From: Bhargavaea cecembensis DSE10
GTDB lineage: Bacteria > Bacillota > Bacilli > Bacillales_A > Planococcaceae
Length of the DNA: 64,000 nucleotides
Direction: 5' to 3'
Assembly (NCBI RefSeq): GCF_000348905.1
Contig: NZ_AOFT01000012.1
Coordinates: forward strand, 18,180-82,179
Numbering within the stretch: the stretch's first letter is position 1; the number at the start of each line of letters is the position of its first letter. Under the pieces are notes generated by a model. That model was given only the letters and a program-made list of their open reading frames with translations, was not told where the DNA came from and did not search any database. The translations under genes were made by a program, and so were the position numbers. Below are positions 8,394 through 17,079 of this stretch, one piece after another.

Positions 8394-8939
8394 TCAGGAT
8401 GTCCGGCTGCTTCCCGGGCCGAAGCGTTCGGTATAGTCGGTCACTTCCCGGAGAGCGCGTTCTTCCGCGGGGATCCGGACAGACAGCATCCATGCATTCA
8501 GGGCCATGAACAGCACGGCGGTGAGATAGGCCTGGAAGATGAGCGGCAAGACGAGCAGTTCGGTGGTGACGATGACATAATTCGGATGGCGCAGCCATTT
8601 ATAGGGGCCGCGCTTCACGACATTGGCGCCGGGGAGAATGATGATTTTGGTATTCCAGAATTCACCCAGCGATGCAAGGCACCAGACCCGCATCACCTGC
8701 ATGGCGAGGAAAACGGCAAGAAGCACCGGCCAGACAGGAGACAGGGGACGGTCTGTCAGGAGAACTTCAGCAATCAGGAAAATGAAAAACCCTGTATGCA
8801 TGGCCACCATATACGGATAATGGGAGGCGCCCGCTTCGAATGCCCCTTGGCTTTTGAGTTTCTGTTCATTGCGCTTCGCAACGCGGAGTTCGACAAGGCG
8901 CTGAATGATGACCAGTCCGATCAGTATCCAAAACAGCAT
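8394..8939 (-). CDS. bpsB: Isoprenylcysteine carboxyl methyltransferase-family protein (BpsB/YpbQ)
   Basis: This is a membrane O-methyltransferase of about 181 residues from the ICMT family, with four to five hydrophobic helices and the C-terminal GPYKWLRHPNYV motif that binds S-adenosylmethionine. In B. subtilis the homologue YpbQ/BpsB methylates alkylpyrones made by the adjacent type III polyketide synthase. The gene lies 12 nt after that synthase on the same strand, the same pairing. I take the ATG at 8937-8939, 7 nt from AAGGAGG; the ATG at 8943-8945 sits too close to it. Confidence 0.88.
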   Translation of the reverse strand: MLFWILIGLVIIQRLVELRVAKRNEQKLKSQGAFEAGASHYPYMVAMHTGFFIFLIAEVLLTDRPLSPVWPVLLAVFLAMQVMRVWCLASLGEFWNTKIIILPGANVVKRGPYKWLRHPNYVIVTTELLVLPLIFQAYLTAVLFMALNAWMLSVRIPAEERALREVTDYTERFGPGSSRTS

Positions 8940-8951
8940 GATCATGCCTCC

Positions 8952-10031
8952 TTATTGCCATTCCAACAAAAGCAGTTCCCCCGAGAAACCCGGTCCCAGA
9001 GCTGCCATGAGGCCCTTTTCCCCGGCTTCCGGCTGTTTCATCATGAACTGTTCCAGCACGAACAGGACAGTCGGGGAAGACATATTGCCGTATTTCCGGA
9101 GAACCCGTCTGGAAATTTCGGTCATGCCGGGTTCAAATCCGAGTGCCTCCTCGTACGCAAGCAGCACTTTCTTGCCTCCGGGATGTGCCACGAAATGCCG
9201 GATATCTGACTGCGAAAGACCTTCTTTCCGGAGGAATTCATGGACAAACGGGCCGAGCCATTCCGTGATGATGGACGGGATGCTCTTGGAAAAGATCACA
9301 TGAAGGCCTGTGTCGTCCACATCCCAGCCCATGACGTCTTCGGAGTCCGGCATCAGTTTAGATAGTGTGGAGCGGATGGACGGCACCGTGCCGAATGAGC
9401 GATGGGCCACTTTGTCTCCGGCCACGACAGCGCAGGCCACTCCGTCGGCGAATAGAGAGGCCCCGACCAGATTGCTTTTCGTATAATCTTCCGCCTGGAA
9501 GGTCAGGCTGCATAATTCCACGCAGAGAACGAGAACGCGATGGTCCGGATGGGCGAGACAGTAGTCGAACGCGCGGCTCATTCCGGAAGCGCCTCCCGCA
9601 CAGCCGAGCCCCCAGACAGGAATCCGTTTGACATCATCCCGGAAAGGGAGGAGATTCATGATCCGTGCTTCGATGCTTGGGGTCGAGATGCCGCTGCTCG
9701 ATATGTAGAAGATCGCATCGATCTCTTCATAACCGATTTCCTCATTAAGCAAGCTGCGGTTTTGCAGGCAGCCTGTGATCGCCTCGGAACCCAGGCTTAT
9801 GGCGTGTTCGATATACAGGCTGTTGCGCTCTCCGAACGGATGCGCTTCCCGGTACCATTCGAGCGGCATGGCAATGTAGCGGGTGTCGATATCGCCGTTG
9901 TCAAATACCCGGAGCAGCCGCTCCGTGTCCCTGAACTTTCCGCTGAACAGCTGTTTAGTCAGACCTGCTGCATCTCTCTGGCCGATTTCATGGTCCGGAG
10001 TGAGTGTATAGATCGATTCAATGACAGGCAT
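8952..10031 (-). CDS. bpsA: Type III polyketide synthase (BpsA/BcsA)
   Basis: This 359-residue chalcone-synthase-fold enzyme condenses a long-chain acyl-CoA starter with malonyl units to form triketide or tetraketide pyrones. The catalytic Cys lies in GLGCAGGASG, His in FVAHPGGKK and Asn in YGNMSSPT, so the triad is complete. The start ATG at 10029-10031 has GAGGAGG 6 nt upstream; the longer reading (7 more codons) has none. It is followed by the ICMT-type methyltransferase, as in B. subtilis bpsAB. The likely product, methylated alkylpyrones in the membrane, is inferred from that homology. Confidence 0.92.
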   Translation of the reverse strand: MPVIESIYTLTPDHEIGQRDAAGLTKQLFSGKFRDTERLLRVFDNGDIDTRYIAMPLEWYREAHPFGERNSLYIEHAISLGSEAITGCLQNRSLLNEEIGYEEIDAIFYISSSGISTPSIEARIMNLLPFRDDVKRIPVWGLGCAGGASGMSRAFDYCLAHPDHRVLVLCVELCSLTFQAEDYTKSNLVGASLFADGVACAVVAGDKVAHRSFGTVPSIRSTLSKLMPDSEDVMGWDVDDTGLHVIFSKSIPSIITEWLGPFVHEFLRKEGLSQSDIRHFVAHPGGKKVLLAYEEALGFEPGMTEISRRVLRKYGNMSSPTVLFVLEQFMMKQPEAGEKGLMAALGPGFSGELLLLEWQ

Positions 10032-10105
10032 TCCGTTTCCTCCTCGGTTCATCTTCCAACTCTATACCCTTGTCCTTCCAAGATATGCGGCGGGGAGGCA
10101 GTCTA

Positions 10106-10693
10106 TCAGTCCAGCAGAAGGGGTTCCCGGAACTCCTTTTTCTTTTCGAATGCGACGAGGAATGGCGGATGGCCCTTCTGGTTGATCAGCTCGTAACGGG
10201 CCACGTCGACATCGGATTCCCTAAGCCGGCGGGCGTATGCAAGAAGCGCGTCCCGCTCCCGGTCGCCGCCTTCATGGCCGTCATACACACAAACCGTGAC
10301 CAGGCCCCCTTTTTTCAGCAGGCCGAGCAGGTCATGGACAGCCCTGACCGTCGTTTCCGGACGGGTGATCACCGAGCGGTCGCCTGCATTCGGAAGAAAC
10401 CCGAGGTTGAACATGGCTCCGCCGACGGGACCTTCCGCGTAGTCCGCCACCCGGTCATGGCTATCCAGGATCAGTTCCGCACGATCCGAAAGATTTCCGA
10501 GGCGGATCCGTGTCGAGTCGAGGGCTTCCTGCTGGATATCAAAAGCAAGGACCCGTCCATCCGGCCCTGTCAGCTCCGCCAGGAACAACGTGTCATGTCC
10601 GTTCCCGGCAGTGGCATCCACGACCGTTTCTCCGGGAAGGACAGTCCGCTCCAACAGTTTTCTCGCCTGCGCGAGTGTTCGTCCAAGTTCCAT
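10106..10693 (-). CDS. ytqB: SAM-dependent methyltransferase YtqB
   Basis: This 195-residue Rossmann-fold methyltransferase contains DATAGNGHDTLFLAEL (motif I) and RVLAFDIQQEAL (motif II), followed by FNLGFLP and ITRPETT, as in B. subtilis YtqB (rRNA methyltransferase-like family). The start ATGGAACTTGG at 10693 has AAGGAGAGG about 9 nt upstream; the ATG at 10702 abuts the RBS and is less likely. It sits upstream of the pyrone operon, 74 nt from it. The substrate is not visible from sequence. Confidence 0.87.
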   Translation of the reverse strand: MELGRTLAQARKLLERTVLPGETVVDATAGNGHDTLFLAELTGPDGRVLAFDIQQEALDSTRIRLGNLSDRAELILDSHDRVADYAEGPVGGAMFNLGFLPNAGDRSVITRPETTVRAVHDLLGLLKKGGLVTVCVYDGHEGGDRERDALLAYARRLRESDVDVARYELINQKGHPPFLVAFEKKKEFREPLLLD

Positions 10694-10799
10694 AAAAAAC
10701 ATCCTCTCCTTAAAGGCTGGTTCCTCTATCGTATCACCGCAGGGGGGCGGGGCTCCATTGGGCAGTGGATTGACAATGTTCGGACATAGGGCGTCCGTA

Positions 10800-10828
10800 T
10801 TGAAATACCGCACAGACGGGCATACAAT
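10800..10828 (+). promoter_or_regulatory. Sigma-A promoter of the MFS gene
   Basis: TTGAAA (10800-10805), a 17-nt spacer and TACAAT (10823-10828) lie 35 nt before the start codon, divergent from ytqB. Confidence 0.75.
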
Positions 10829-10862
10829 CAGTGAGGTGAATTTTAAAACAGGGGGTGGGGAC

Positions 10863-12056
10863 ATGCCAAGAAGCGTATGGCTGCTCGTCATCGGAATGTT
10901 CGTCAACACGGTCGGAAACTCGTTTATCTGGCCGCTCAACACCATCTATCTGCACGACCATCTCGGGAAGTCGCTGTCTGTCGCTGGGCTTGTCCTCATG
11001 GCCAACTCCGCTGCAGGCATCGTCGGCAATATGCTCGGCGGCTTTCTGTTTGACCGCATCGGCGGGTACCGTTCCGTGCTGGCCGGCATCCTGATCTCGC
11101 TTGTGGCACTGGTCGGCCTCGTCTTCTATCACGGCTGGCCGCATTATGTCTGGCTTCTCGTCTTGCTCGGTTTCGGGGGCGGCATCGTCTTCCCGAGCAT
11201 GTACGCCATGGTCGGGACAGCCTGGCCCGAGGGCGGGCGGAAAGCATTTAATTCCATCTACCTTGCAAACAACGCCGGCGTCGCAATCGGCCCGGCACTG
11301 GCGGGACTGGTCGCTTCCTATAATATTGAATACATCTTCGTCGCCAACACGGTGATGTATGTTCTTTTTCTCCTGATTGCAGCTGTTGCCTACAGAGGCT
11401 TCAAGATCGATCCTGCGACCCACACATCGGTCATCAAGGAAAAGCGCACCATCCGGGAAAAGGCGCCTCTCTATTCCTTGACGATCATGCTGTCCGGTTT
11501 CTTCCTGACCTGGCTCGTGTATTCGCAGTGGACGACCACGCTGTCGACCCATGCCCTCGACATTGGCATCTCCCTCGGTGAGTACAGCCTGCTCTGGACG
11601 ATCAACGGTGCGCTCATCGTTCTCGGCCAGCCGCTGATCCGTCCGGTTATCAAGCGCTTCGAAGACCGGCTGAAGGTCCAGATGCTAATCGGCATCATCA
11701 TTTTCACCTCATCCTTTGTCGTCGTCGGCTTCGCGGAATCATTTGCCATGTTTGTAACGTCCATGGTCATTCTCACATTTGGTGAGATGTTTGTCTGGCC
11801 GGTCATTCCGACCATCGCCAATTCACTCGCGCCTCCCGGAAGAGAAGGTTTCTACCAGGGAATCGTGAACAGCGTCTCGACGGGCGGACGCATGATCGGT
11901 CCGGTGGTCGGCGGCGTTCTTGTCGACCTGTACGGAACGCAGGTCATGCTGATCATCCTGACCGCTATTCTCAGCTTTGCCATCCTGACGAGCCTATTCT
12001 ATGATGTTCCCCTTAAGCGGGAGGCTGCCAAGCAGGCTGCCGCTCATCGGCCATAA
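10863..12056 (+). CDS. MFS transporter (YttB-like)
   Basis: This 397-residue, 12-helix major facilitator begins MPRSVWLLVIGMFVNTVG. The loop 2-3 signature reads GGFLFDRIGGYRS, and a long hydrophilic central loop falls around residues 185-205. It resembles B. subtilis YttB, a putative efflux protein, as far as I recall that sequence. The ATG at 10863 follows GGGGGTGGGG and the sigma-A promoter; the 91-codon upstream extension overlaps ytqB and is not credible. The substrate is unknown. Confidence 0.88.
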   Translation: MPRSVWLLVIGMFVNTVGNSFIWPLNTIYLHDHLGKSLSVAGLVLMANSAAGIVGNMLGGFLFDRIGGYRSVLAGILISLVALVGLVFYHGWPHYVWLLVLLGFGGGIVFPSMYAMVGTAWPEGGRKAFNSIYLANNAGVAIGPALAGLVASYNIEYIFVANTVMYVLFLLIAAVAYRGFKIDPATHTSVIKEKRTIREKAPLYSLTIMLSGFFLTWLVYSQWTTTLSTHALDIGISLGEYSLLWTINGALIVLGQPLIRPVIKRFEDRLKVQMLIGIIIFTSSFVVVGFAESFAMFVTSMVILTFGEMFVWPVIPTIANSLAPPGREGFYQGIVNSVSTGGRMIGPVVGGVLVDLYGTQVMLIILTAILSFAILTSLFYDVPLKREAAKQAAAHRP

Positions 12057-12064
12057 ATCCACTT

Positions 12065-12096
12065 AGACCCGACAGCATGTTGCTGCCGGGTCTTTT
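12065..12096 (+). terminator. Rho-independent terminator
   Basis: AGACCCG...CGGGTCT forms the outer stem with an inner CAGC/GCTG pairing, followed by TTTT. Confidence 0.8.
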
Positions 12097-12141
12097 GGTG
12101 TGTCCAGAAATTTCAACGCCGGCCGGAATCCTCTGATTGCA

Positions 12142-12170
12142 TTGCAAGATTGGCAGTGTTCTGATTAAAT
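12142..12170 (+). promoter_or_regulatory. Candidate sigma-A promoter of scoAB
   Basis: TTGCAA (12142-12147), a 17-nt spacer and TTAAAT (12165-12170), each 4/6 to consensus. The predicted start near 12177 coincides with a cre-like site. Confidence 0.45.
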
Positions 12171-12175
12171 GAAGT

Positions 12176-12189
12176 TAGTAACGCTTTCA
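12176..12189 (+). promoter_or_regulatory. cre-like site before scoA
   Basis: The minus-strand reading TGAAAGCGTTACTA matches the CcpA box TGWAANCGNTNWCA with two mismatches near one end. It overlaps the predicted transcription start, a position where CcpA usually represses. Confidence 0.45.
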
Positions 12190-12214
12190 TTTATGAGGAC
12201 CGGAGGGTGATTTT

Positions 12215-12901
12215 ATGAAACAGATCTATGACCAGGCGGCAGAAGCTGTCTCGGATATCAAGGACGGCGCAACGCTCATGGTCGGCGGCTTCGGCCTTGT
12301 CGGAATTCCGGAACAGCTGATCCTTGCGCTTGCCGACAGCGGAGTCAAGGACCTGACCGTCATTTCCAACAACTGCGGAATCGATGATTGGGGACTTGGC
12401 CTGCTGCTGAACAACCGCCAGATCAAGAAAATGATCGGCTCCTATGTCGGAGAGAACAAAGAGTTCGAGCGCCAGGTGCTGAGCGGTGAGCTCGAGGTTG
12501 AACTGACGCCTCAAGGGACACTTGCAGAAAAGATCCGCGCAGGCGGAGCGGGCATCCCGGCATTCTTCACACCTGCCGGGGTTGGAACACCGATCGCAGA
12601 AGGCAAGGAGACCCGGACCTTCAATGGGAAGGAATATGTCCTTGAAGAAGCATTAACTGCTGATTTTGCACTTGTGCGTGCCGCAAAGGCAGACAGGCTC
12701 GGCAACCTGATCTACAACAAAACCGCCCAGAACTTCAACCCGATGATGGCCGCGGCCGGCAAAGTAACAATCGCCGAAGCGGAAGAAATCGTGGATGCGG
12801 GCAAACTGGATCCTGCAACGGTCCATACGCCGAGCATCTATGTGCAGCGGCTGATCCAGGCAGAACAGGAAAAACGCATCGAGCGGCTCACAACCCGCTG
12901 A
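12215..12901 (+). CDS. scoA: 3-oxoacid CoA-transferase subunit A
   Basis: This 228-residue family I CoA-transferase alpha subunit moves CoA from succinyl-CoA (or a similar donor) to acetoacetate or another 3-oxoacid. It has the family signature [20 protein letters not shown] and the glycine-rich [16 protein letters not shown] loop. GACCGGAGGGTG gives an RBS. The beta subunit follows after 19 nt, so the two form an operon. A possible cre site overlaps its promoter, which suggests repression by CcpA when sugars are abundant. Confidence 0.94.
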   Translation: MKQIYDQAAEAVSDIKDGATLMVGGFGLVGIPEQLILALADSGVKDLTVISNNCGIDDWGLGLLLNNRQIKKMIGSYVGENKEFERQVLSGELEVELTPQGTLAEKIRAGGAGIPAFFTPAGVGTPIAEGKETRTFNGKEYVLEEALTADFALVRAAKADRLGNLIYNKTAQNFNPMMAAAGKVTIAEAEEIVDAGKLDPATVHTPSIYVQRLIQAEQEKRIERLTTR

Positions 12902-12920
12902 CGGAAAGGGGAGAACGTGA

Positions 12921-13577
12921 ATGGATAAAGCACAGATGAGGGAACGAATCGCACGGCGCGCCGAGAAAGAGATCCATGACGGTGACTATGTCAACCTGGG
13001 TATCGGAATGCCGACGCTCGTGGCGAACTACATTTCCGACCACAAAACGGTCATCCTCCAGTCGGAGAACGGGCTGCTCGGAATCGGGCCTTACCCGGAA
13101 AAAGACAAAGTCGACCCGGACTTGATCAACGCCGGCAAGGAGACCGTGACGGCGATCAATGGAGCGGCTTATTTCGACAGCGCGGAGTCGTTCGCGATGA
13201 TCCGTGGAGGGCACGTCGACGTCGCCATCCTCGGCGGAATGGAAGTTTCGGAAAATGGGGACCTGGCAAACTGGATGATCCCCGGCAAGATGATCAAGGG
13301 TATGGGCGGTGCGATGGACCTGGTTCACGGCGCCAAGAAGATCATCGTCATCATGGAGCACGCCGCAAAGGACGGCTCCGCGAAGATCAAGAAAGAATGC
13401 TCGCTTCCGCTGACCGGCAAAGGGGTTGTCGATATGATCATCACCGAAAGGTGCGTGATCGAGGTGACACCGGATGGCCTGAAACTCAAGGAAGTGTTCG
13501 AAGGCTTCTCGGTTGATGATATCCTCGCCTCCACCGAAGCCGAACTCGACGTAAGCGGAGTAAACCAAAACGCATAA
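12921..13577 (+). CDS. scoB: 3-oxoacid CoA-transferase subunit B
   Basis: This 218-residue beta subunit carries the catalytic glutamate in the SENGLLG motif that forms the glutamyl-CoA thioester, after the family's [15 protein letters not shown]. It pairs with scoA just upstream, with RBS GAAAGGGGAG. The complete motif set indicates an active enzyme. A strong terminator follows, closing the two-gene unit. Substrate range (acetoacetate versus other 3-oxoacids) cannot be settled from the sequence. Confidence 0.94.
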   Translation: MDKAQMRERIARRAEKEIHDGDYVNLGIGMPTLVANYISDHKTVILQSENGLLGIGPYPEKDKVDPDLINAGKETVTAINGAAYFDSAESFAMIRGGHVDVAILGGMEVSENGDLANWMIPGKMIKGMGGAMDLVHGAKKIIVIMEHAAKDGSAKIKKECSLPLTGKGVVDMIITERCVIEVTPDGLKLKEVFEGFSVDDILASTEAELDVSGVNQNA

Positions 13578-13583
13578 AAAAGG

Positions 13584-13615
13584 AGCCGGAAAAGGAGACT
13601 TTTCCGGCTTTTGTT
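13584..13615 (+). terminator. Rho-independent terminator after scoB
   Basis: An 11-bp stem (AGCCGGAAAAG with CTTTTCCGGCT) and a GAGA tetraloop are followed by TTTTGTTT. Confidence 0.9.
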
Positions 13616-13636
13616 TACAGAGGGGGAGGAAAACAC

Positions 13637-14581
13637 ATGCATGTCATCAAGTTGCTGGAAGAAATGCAGCAGGCTGTCGGTCAGGTGCTGTTCGAGAAGG
13701 AGCGGGAAACTGAACTGATGCTGACCGCGCTTGTGGCCGGGGGGCATGTGTTGCTGGAAGATGTTCCGGGCACCGGGAAGACTTTGCTGGCCAAGACAAT
13801 CGCCGCTGTCATTGATGCTGAATTCAGCCGGATCCAGTTCACGCCGGATGTCCTGCCGGGGGATGTCACCGGCATCCGGTTCTTTAACATGAAAACCCAG
13901 GAGTTTGAGTACCGGGAAGGACCCGTCATGACCAATATCCTTCTTGCCGACGAGATTAACCGGGCGACGCCCCGGACCCAGTCAAGCCTTCTCGAGGCCA
14001 TGGAGGAAGGACAGTCAACTGTCGATGGGGAAACCCACCGGCTGCCGGAACTTTTTTTCGTGATCGCCACGCAGAATCCAATCGAGTCCGCACAGGGCAC
14101 ATTTGAGCTCCCGGAAGCGCAGATGGACCGGTTCCTCATGAGAATCCGTCCGGGTTATCCGTCCGAGGAGGGGGAGCGGGCGATGATCCGCACTTATCTG
14201 CATGGCAGGCCGACTGCTGCGGAGAGGGCCGCGACGGTGGAGCAGGTTCTGGAAGTCCGGAAACAGGCTCTCGGGGTGGCGGTCAATGAAGCGGTGGAAA
14301 GCTATCTGCTCGCCGTGGTCCGAGCGACAAGGGAGCATCCGGATATCGAGACGGGAGCGAGCCCTAGGGGGACGATGGCTCTCATGAGGGCGGTGCAGGC
14401 CCGGGCTTATCTGAGGGGAAGGGCCTTCGCCGTTCCGGAAGACGTGAGGGCGCTTGCAGAACCGGTTCTTGCCCACAGGCTAGTGCTATCCGTAGAGGCG
14501 TCCATGAGAAAAACGGCTGTTGAGGTCATGAACGAATTGCTGGCGTCCATCGAGGTTCCGGTCGAAGAGGTGCCGTCATAA
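13637..14581 (+). CDS. MoxR-family AAA+ ATPase
   Basis: This 314-residue MoxR/YeaC-type AAA+ chaperone ATPase has Walker A EDVPGTGKT, Walker B ILLADEINR, sensor 1 IATQNP and the GASPRG sensor-2 region. MoxR ATPases are thought to mature or insert partner proteins, often VWA or DUF58 proteins. Here a DUF58 protein and a DUF4129 membrane protein follow, the usual trio (B. subtilis yeaC-yeaD-yebA). RBS GAGGGGGAGG precedes the ATG. The stop overlaps a short open frame (TAATG) that in turn overlaps the DUF58 start. Confidence 0.92.
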   Translation: MHVIKLLEEMQQAVGQVLFEKERETELMLTALVAGGHVLLEDVPGTGKTLLAKTIAAVIDAEFSRIQFTPDVLPGDVTGIRFFNMKTQEFEYREGPVMTNILLADEINRATPRTQSSLLEAMEEGQSTVDGETHRLPELFFVIATQNPIESAQGTFELPEAQMDRFLMRIRPGYPSEEGERAMIRTYLHGRPTAAERAATVEQVLEVRKQALGVAVNEAVESYLLAVVRATREHPDIETGASPRGTMALMRAVQARAYLRGRAFAVPEDVRALAEPVLAHRLVLSVEASMRKTAVEVMNELLASIEVPVEEVPS

Positions 14582-14676
14582 TGAGAGCCGGTGCATCGAT
14601 TGGGAAAACGGTGCCCGTCATTGAGATTTCGGCCCTGAAGCCCGTTGTGCCGCCATTCGGGAGGAGAGCCGGATGA
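14581..14676 (+). CDS. Possible 31-codon coupling ORF between moxR and the DUF58 gene
   Basis: The frame starts with an ATG that shares a base with the moxR stop (TAATG) and ends with a TGA inside the ATGA of the DUF58 start, so it bridges the 91-nt gap exactly. AAGAGG lies about 10 nt before the ATG. The peptide starts MRAGASIGKTVPVIEISALK. I do not recognise it. It may serve only to couple translation, or it may be chance in GC-rich DNA. Confidence 0.35.
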   Translation: MRAGASIGKTVPVIEISALKPVVPPFGRRAG

Positions 14677-15842
14677 GACCGGACTTTCATCAGGAGCTGC
14701 TTACGAAAAAAGGGAGTCTTGCCTATGCATCGCTGTCATTGGTCCTCGGGTTGCTGGCTGTTTTCGGGAAAAATGTGCCACTCGGCATCCTTGCCATCCT
14801 GATGCTTGTGCTGTACGGGCTGAATATCTTCTATGTGCGGAACGCGGCAGCCGGAATCCGGCTCAGGGACGATCGCGAGATCCTGCGGCTCTTTCCGGGG
14901 GAAACAGGCGAACTGACGTTTACCTTCATGAATGAAGGAAAGCTCCCCGTCTGGAACGCCGACTGGGAAGTCTCGATGTCGGACCAAGACGGCGCAGCCG
15001 ACATGCAGGCAGGCAAATGGGCCGGGACCGTGTTTCCCTCATTTTTCCTTCAGGGAAAAGGCAGTGTCAGAGTCCCTGTCCGCTTTGCAGCAAAAAAAAG
15101 AGGCCATGCCAGATCCGCGGCCCTCACCATTCACATTGGCGATCTTCTGGGGCTTTTCCAGGTCCGCCTCACCTATCTCGGTTACCTGCAGAAGGGGATC
15201 ATTGTCTACCCCGAACCATCCGCGTTCCCATTGCCGGCACGGCTAACCGGGCAGGCATCCGGTGTGACTCCGGCAGCTGTATCGCTGTTTGATGAACGGA
15301 CAAAGCCGCGCGGTTCACGTGAGTATGCAGCCGGGGATCCTTTTGCTTCGATCGCGTGGAAAGAGACAGCAAGAACAGGGGAACTCAGGACGAAGGAATT
15401 TGACCGGGTGGTTCTCCAAAGATGGATTCTGGCCGCAGATCTCAGGGGGAGGCGCCCCGGCGCGGCAAATCCTATTTTGGCAGAGCAGGTTTTTGGCCAG
15501 ATCGCCTATGCCGCAATGGAAGCAGAAAAGCGGGGGATCGAATTCGAGGTCCGGCTGAACTTGCAGAGTGCCTTGAGGGATGGACACCTCCATATCCCGG
15601 CTGACCATGGACGCGCCCATCTGTCCGCTGTACTGAACCGGCTTGCAAGGCTTCCGGCGGGCGCACCAGTCCGGTCACCCGCGGGCATGTACCGGTCAAT
15701 TGCGGAAAATGCCGTGCGCGGGCATCTCCTGTTTCATTTCGGAAAGCAGGACACTGAGTTTGCCGGGCTGGCAGCCCTGCTCAGGAAAAGAGGCGTTACC
15801 GTCATACCGGTTGCCGCGGACAAGAAGGAGGAGGCCGGATGA
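14673..15842 (+). CDS. DUF58 domain protein (YeaD-like)
   Basis: This 389-residue protein has two N-terminal membrane helices (about residues 16-55), an immunoglobulin-like segment, then the DUF58 core RGSREYAAGDPFASIAWKET. The C-terminal half resembles a degenerate VWA fold. GGGAGGAGAG precedes the ATG. It is the expected partner of the MoxR ATPase upstream; the module's function (envelope-linked in several bacteria) is not established here. The stop overlaps the next gene's ATG. Confidence 0.88.
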   Translation: MRPDFHQELLTKKGSLAYASLSLVLGLLAVFGKNVPLGILAILMLVLYGLNIFYVRNAAAGIRLRDDREILRLFPGETGELTFTFMNEGKLPVWNADWEVSMSDQDGAADMQAGKWAGTVFPSFFLQGKGSVRVPVRFAAKKRGHARSAALTIHIGDLLGLFQVRLTYLGYLQKGIIVYPEPSAFPLPARLTGQASGVTPAAVSLFDERTKPRGSREYAAGDPFASIAWKETARTGELRTKEFDRVVLQRWILAADLRGRRPGAANPILAEQVFGQIAYAAMEAEKRGIEFEVRLNLQSALRDGHLHIPADHGRAHLSAVLNRLARLPAGAPVRSPAGMYRSIAENAVRGHLLFHFGKQDTEFAGLAALLRKRGVTVIPVAADKKEEAG

Positions 15843-17023
15843 GGGACCGGAAAATGGAAGCCGTCAAACTGGCGACCCTGCTTCTTGAAGTGAGCGTGAT
15901 CTATGTGCTGGCGGCACCGCCATACCTGATGGAAGGGGTCCTGCCGCCGGTACTGCCTCATCTGCTGGCGGTACTGGCAGGAACTGCGGCTGCCCGCCTG
16001 TTGTCAGGCAATGCGGGTATGGCCGTGACTTCCCTTCTGGCTTTGTTTGCGGCCTGGGCTACGGGACTTCCGTTCATCCATACGGCGGTACTTGCCGCAT
16101 GGATCGGATGGCGGATGAAATCATTTGCGGAGCGGGAGCCGGCAGGGACAGAATGGCTGGCCGTTTTCATCTCCATTGCTTATAGCCTGTGCGCATTTAT
16201 GATGATGCTTCCGGGTGAAGCGGGACAGGTGATCTACCTGCTCATTGTCTGCCAGCTGGTGTTCGCAGTCCTGCTGCGCAATGCGCGGATGCTTTACCGG
16301 CAGCCGGCCAGAAGCAAAGCACAGGACCTCGCTTTCCTAAGGCTGGCTGGCGGCCTGCTCGGCATTACCGCATTGCTGGTATTTGGAAAGCCGGTTGTTG
16401 CGTGGGCGGGCGGATTTGCGGGCATGTCTTTCGGGGCAGCGTTTTACACATTGATTACCCGGCTCACTGCGCCTGCCTGGGTGCCGCTGGAAATGTTTTT
16501 CGGAAGAGTTTTTCGAAGTGGGGATACCGATGCCATTAAAAGCGAAGAAGTTTCCGGGGAAGAGATGCCAGTCATGGAAGTTGCGGAAGGAATCCAATGG
16601 GGGCCAGCAGCCATGGGCGCCGTCCTGCTTTTGCTCGGAGGCGCCGTACTGATCAGTATTTTTCGGAGCCGTTACAAAAAGGGGCAGGACCAGCTTTTTG
16701 TAAGAACTGTCGGGGAAGCGGAGGAAATCCGCCCGGATAAAACGCCGCCGACGGGCAGGGATCAGTCCTTGGGCTTTCTCCGTCATCAGGTCAGGCGGGA
16801 GGTGTACCGTTTTGGGCGCAGGATGCGGCGTGCGGGATTTGGCAGGAGTCCGGAAGAAACGTTCCGGGAATGGCTTGAAAGGCTGGGACTGGAACCGGAA
16901 AAGCGGAACCGGCTGAACCGTCTTTATACAAGGGTCCGCTATGCAGAAGAAGAAGTCAGTATGGATGAAGCGGAATGGTTTCGCCGCACAATCCGCTCCA
17001 TCCGCCCGCCGTCGGGAGAATAG
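15839..17023 (+). CDS. DUF4129 membrane protein lacking a transglutaminase domain
   Basis: This 394-residue protein has about six hydrophobic helices in residues 1-200, one more near 249-268, and a C-terminal DUF4129 region (SPEETFREWLERLGLE to EEEVSMDEAEWFRRTIRSI). The B. subtilis homologue in this position, YebA, is far longer and holds a transglutaminase-like Cys-His-Asp domain between the membrane part and DUF4129. No such segment is visible here, so the protein is a naturally short form or a deletion. Its ATG overlaps the DUF58 stop. Confidence 0.82.
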   Translation: MRDRKMEAVKLATLLLEVSVIYVLAAPPYLMEGVLPPVLPHLLAVLAGTAAARLLSGNAGMAVTSLLALFAAWATGLPFIHTAVLAAWIGWRMKSFAEREPAGTEWLAVFISIAYSLCAFMMMLPGEAGQVIYLLIVCQLVFAVLLRNARMLYRQPARSKAQDLAFLRLAGGLLGITALLVFGKPVVAWAGGFAGMSFGAAFYTLITRLTAPAWVPLEMFFGRVFRSGDTDAIKSEEVSGEEMPVMEVAEGIQWGPAAMGAVLLLLGGAVLISIFRSRYKKGQDQLFVRTVGEAEEIRPDKTPPTGRDQSLGFLRHQVRREVYRFGRRMRRAGFGRSPEETFREWLERLGLEPEKRNRLNRLYTRVRYAEEEVSMDEAEWFRRTIRSIRPPSGE

Positions 17024-17041
17024 GCTATGCCTGATATTCAA

Positions 17042-17079
17042 AATAATAAACGCCCCGCATCAGCGAGGCATTCATTATT
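17042..17079. terminator. Bidirectional terminator
   Basis: AATAAT...GCCCCGC-loop-GCGAGGC...ATTATT forms a hairpin with one mismatch between the convergent DUF4129 and MFS genes, with A/T-rich flanks on both sides. Confidence 0.6.
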
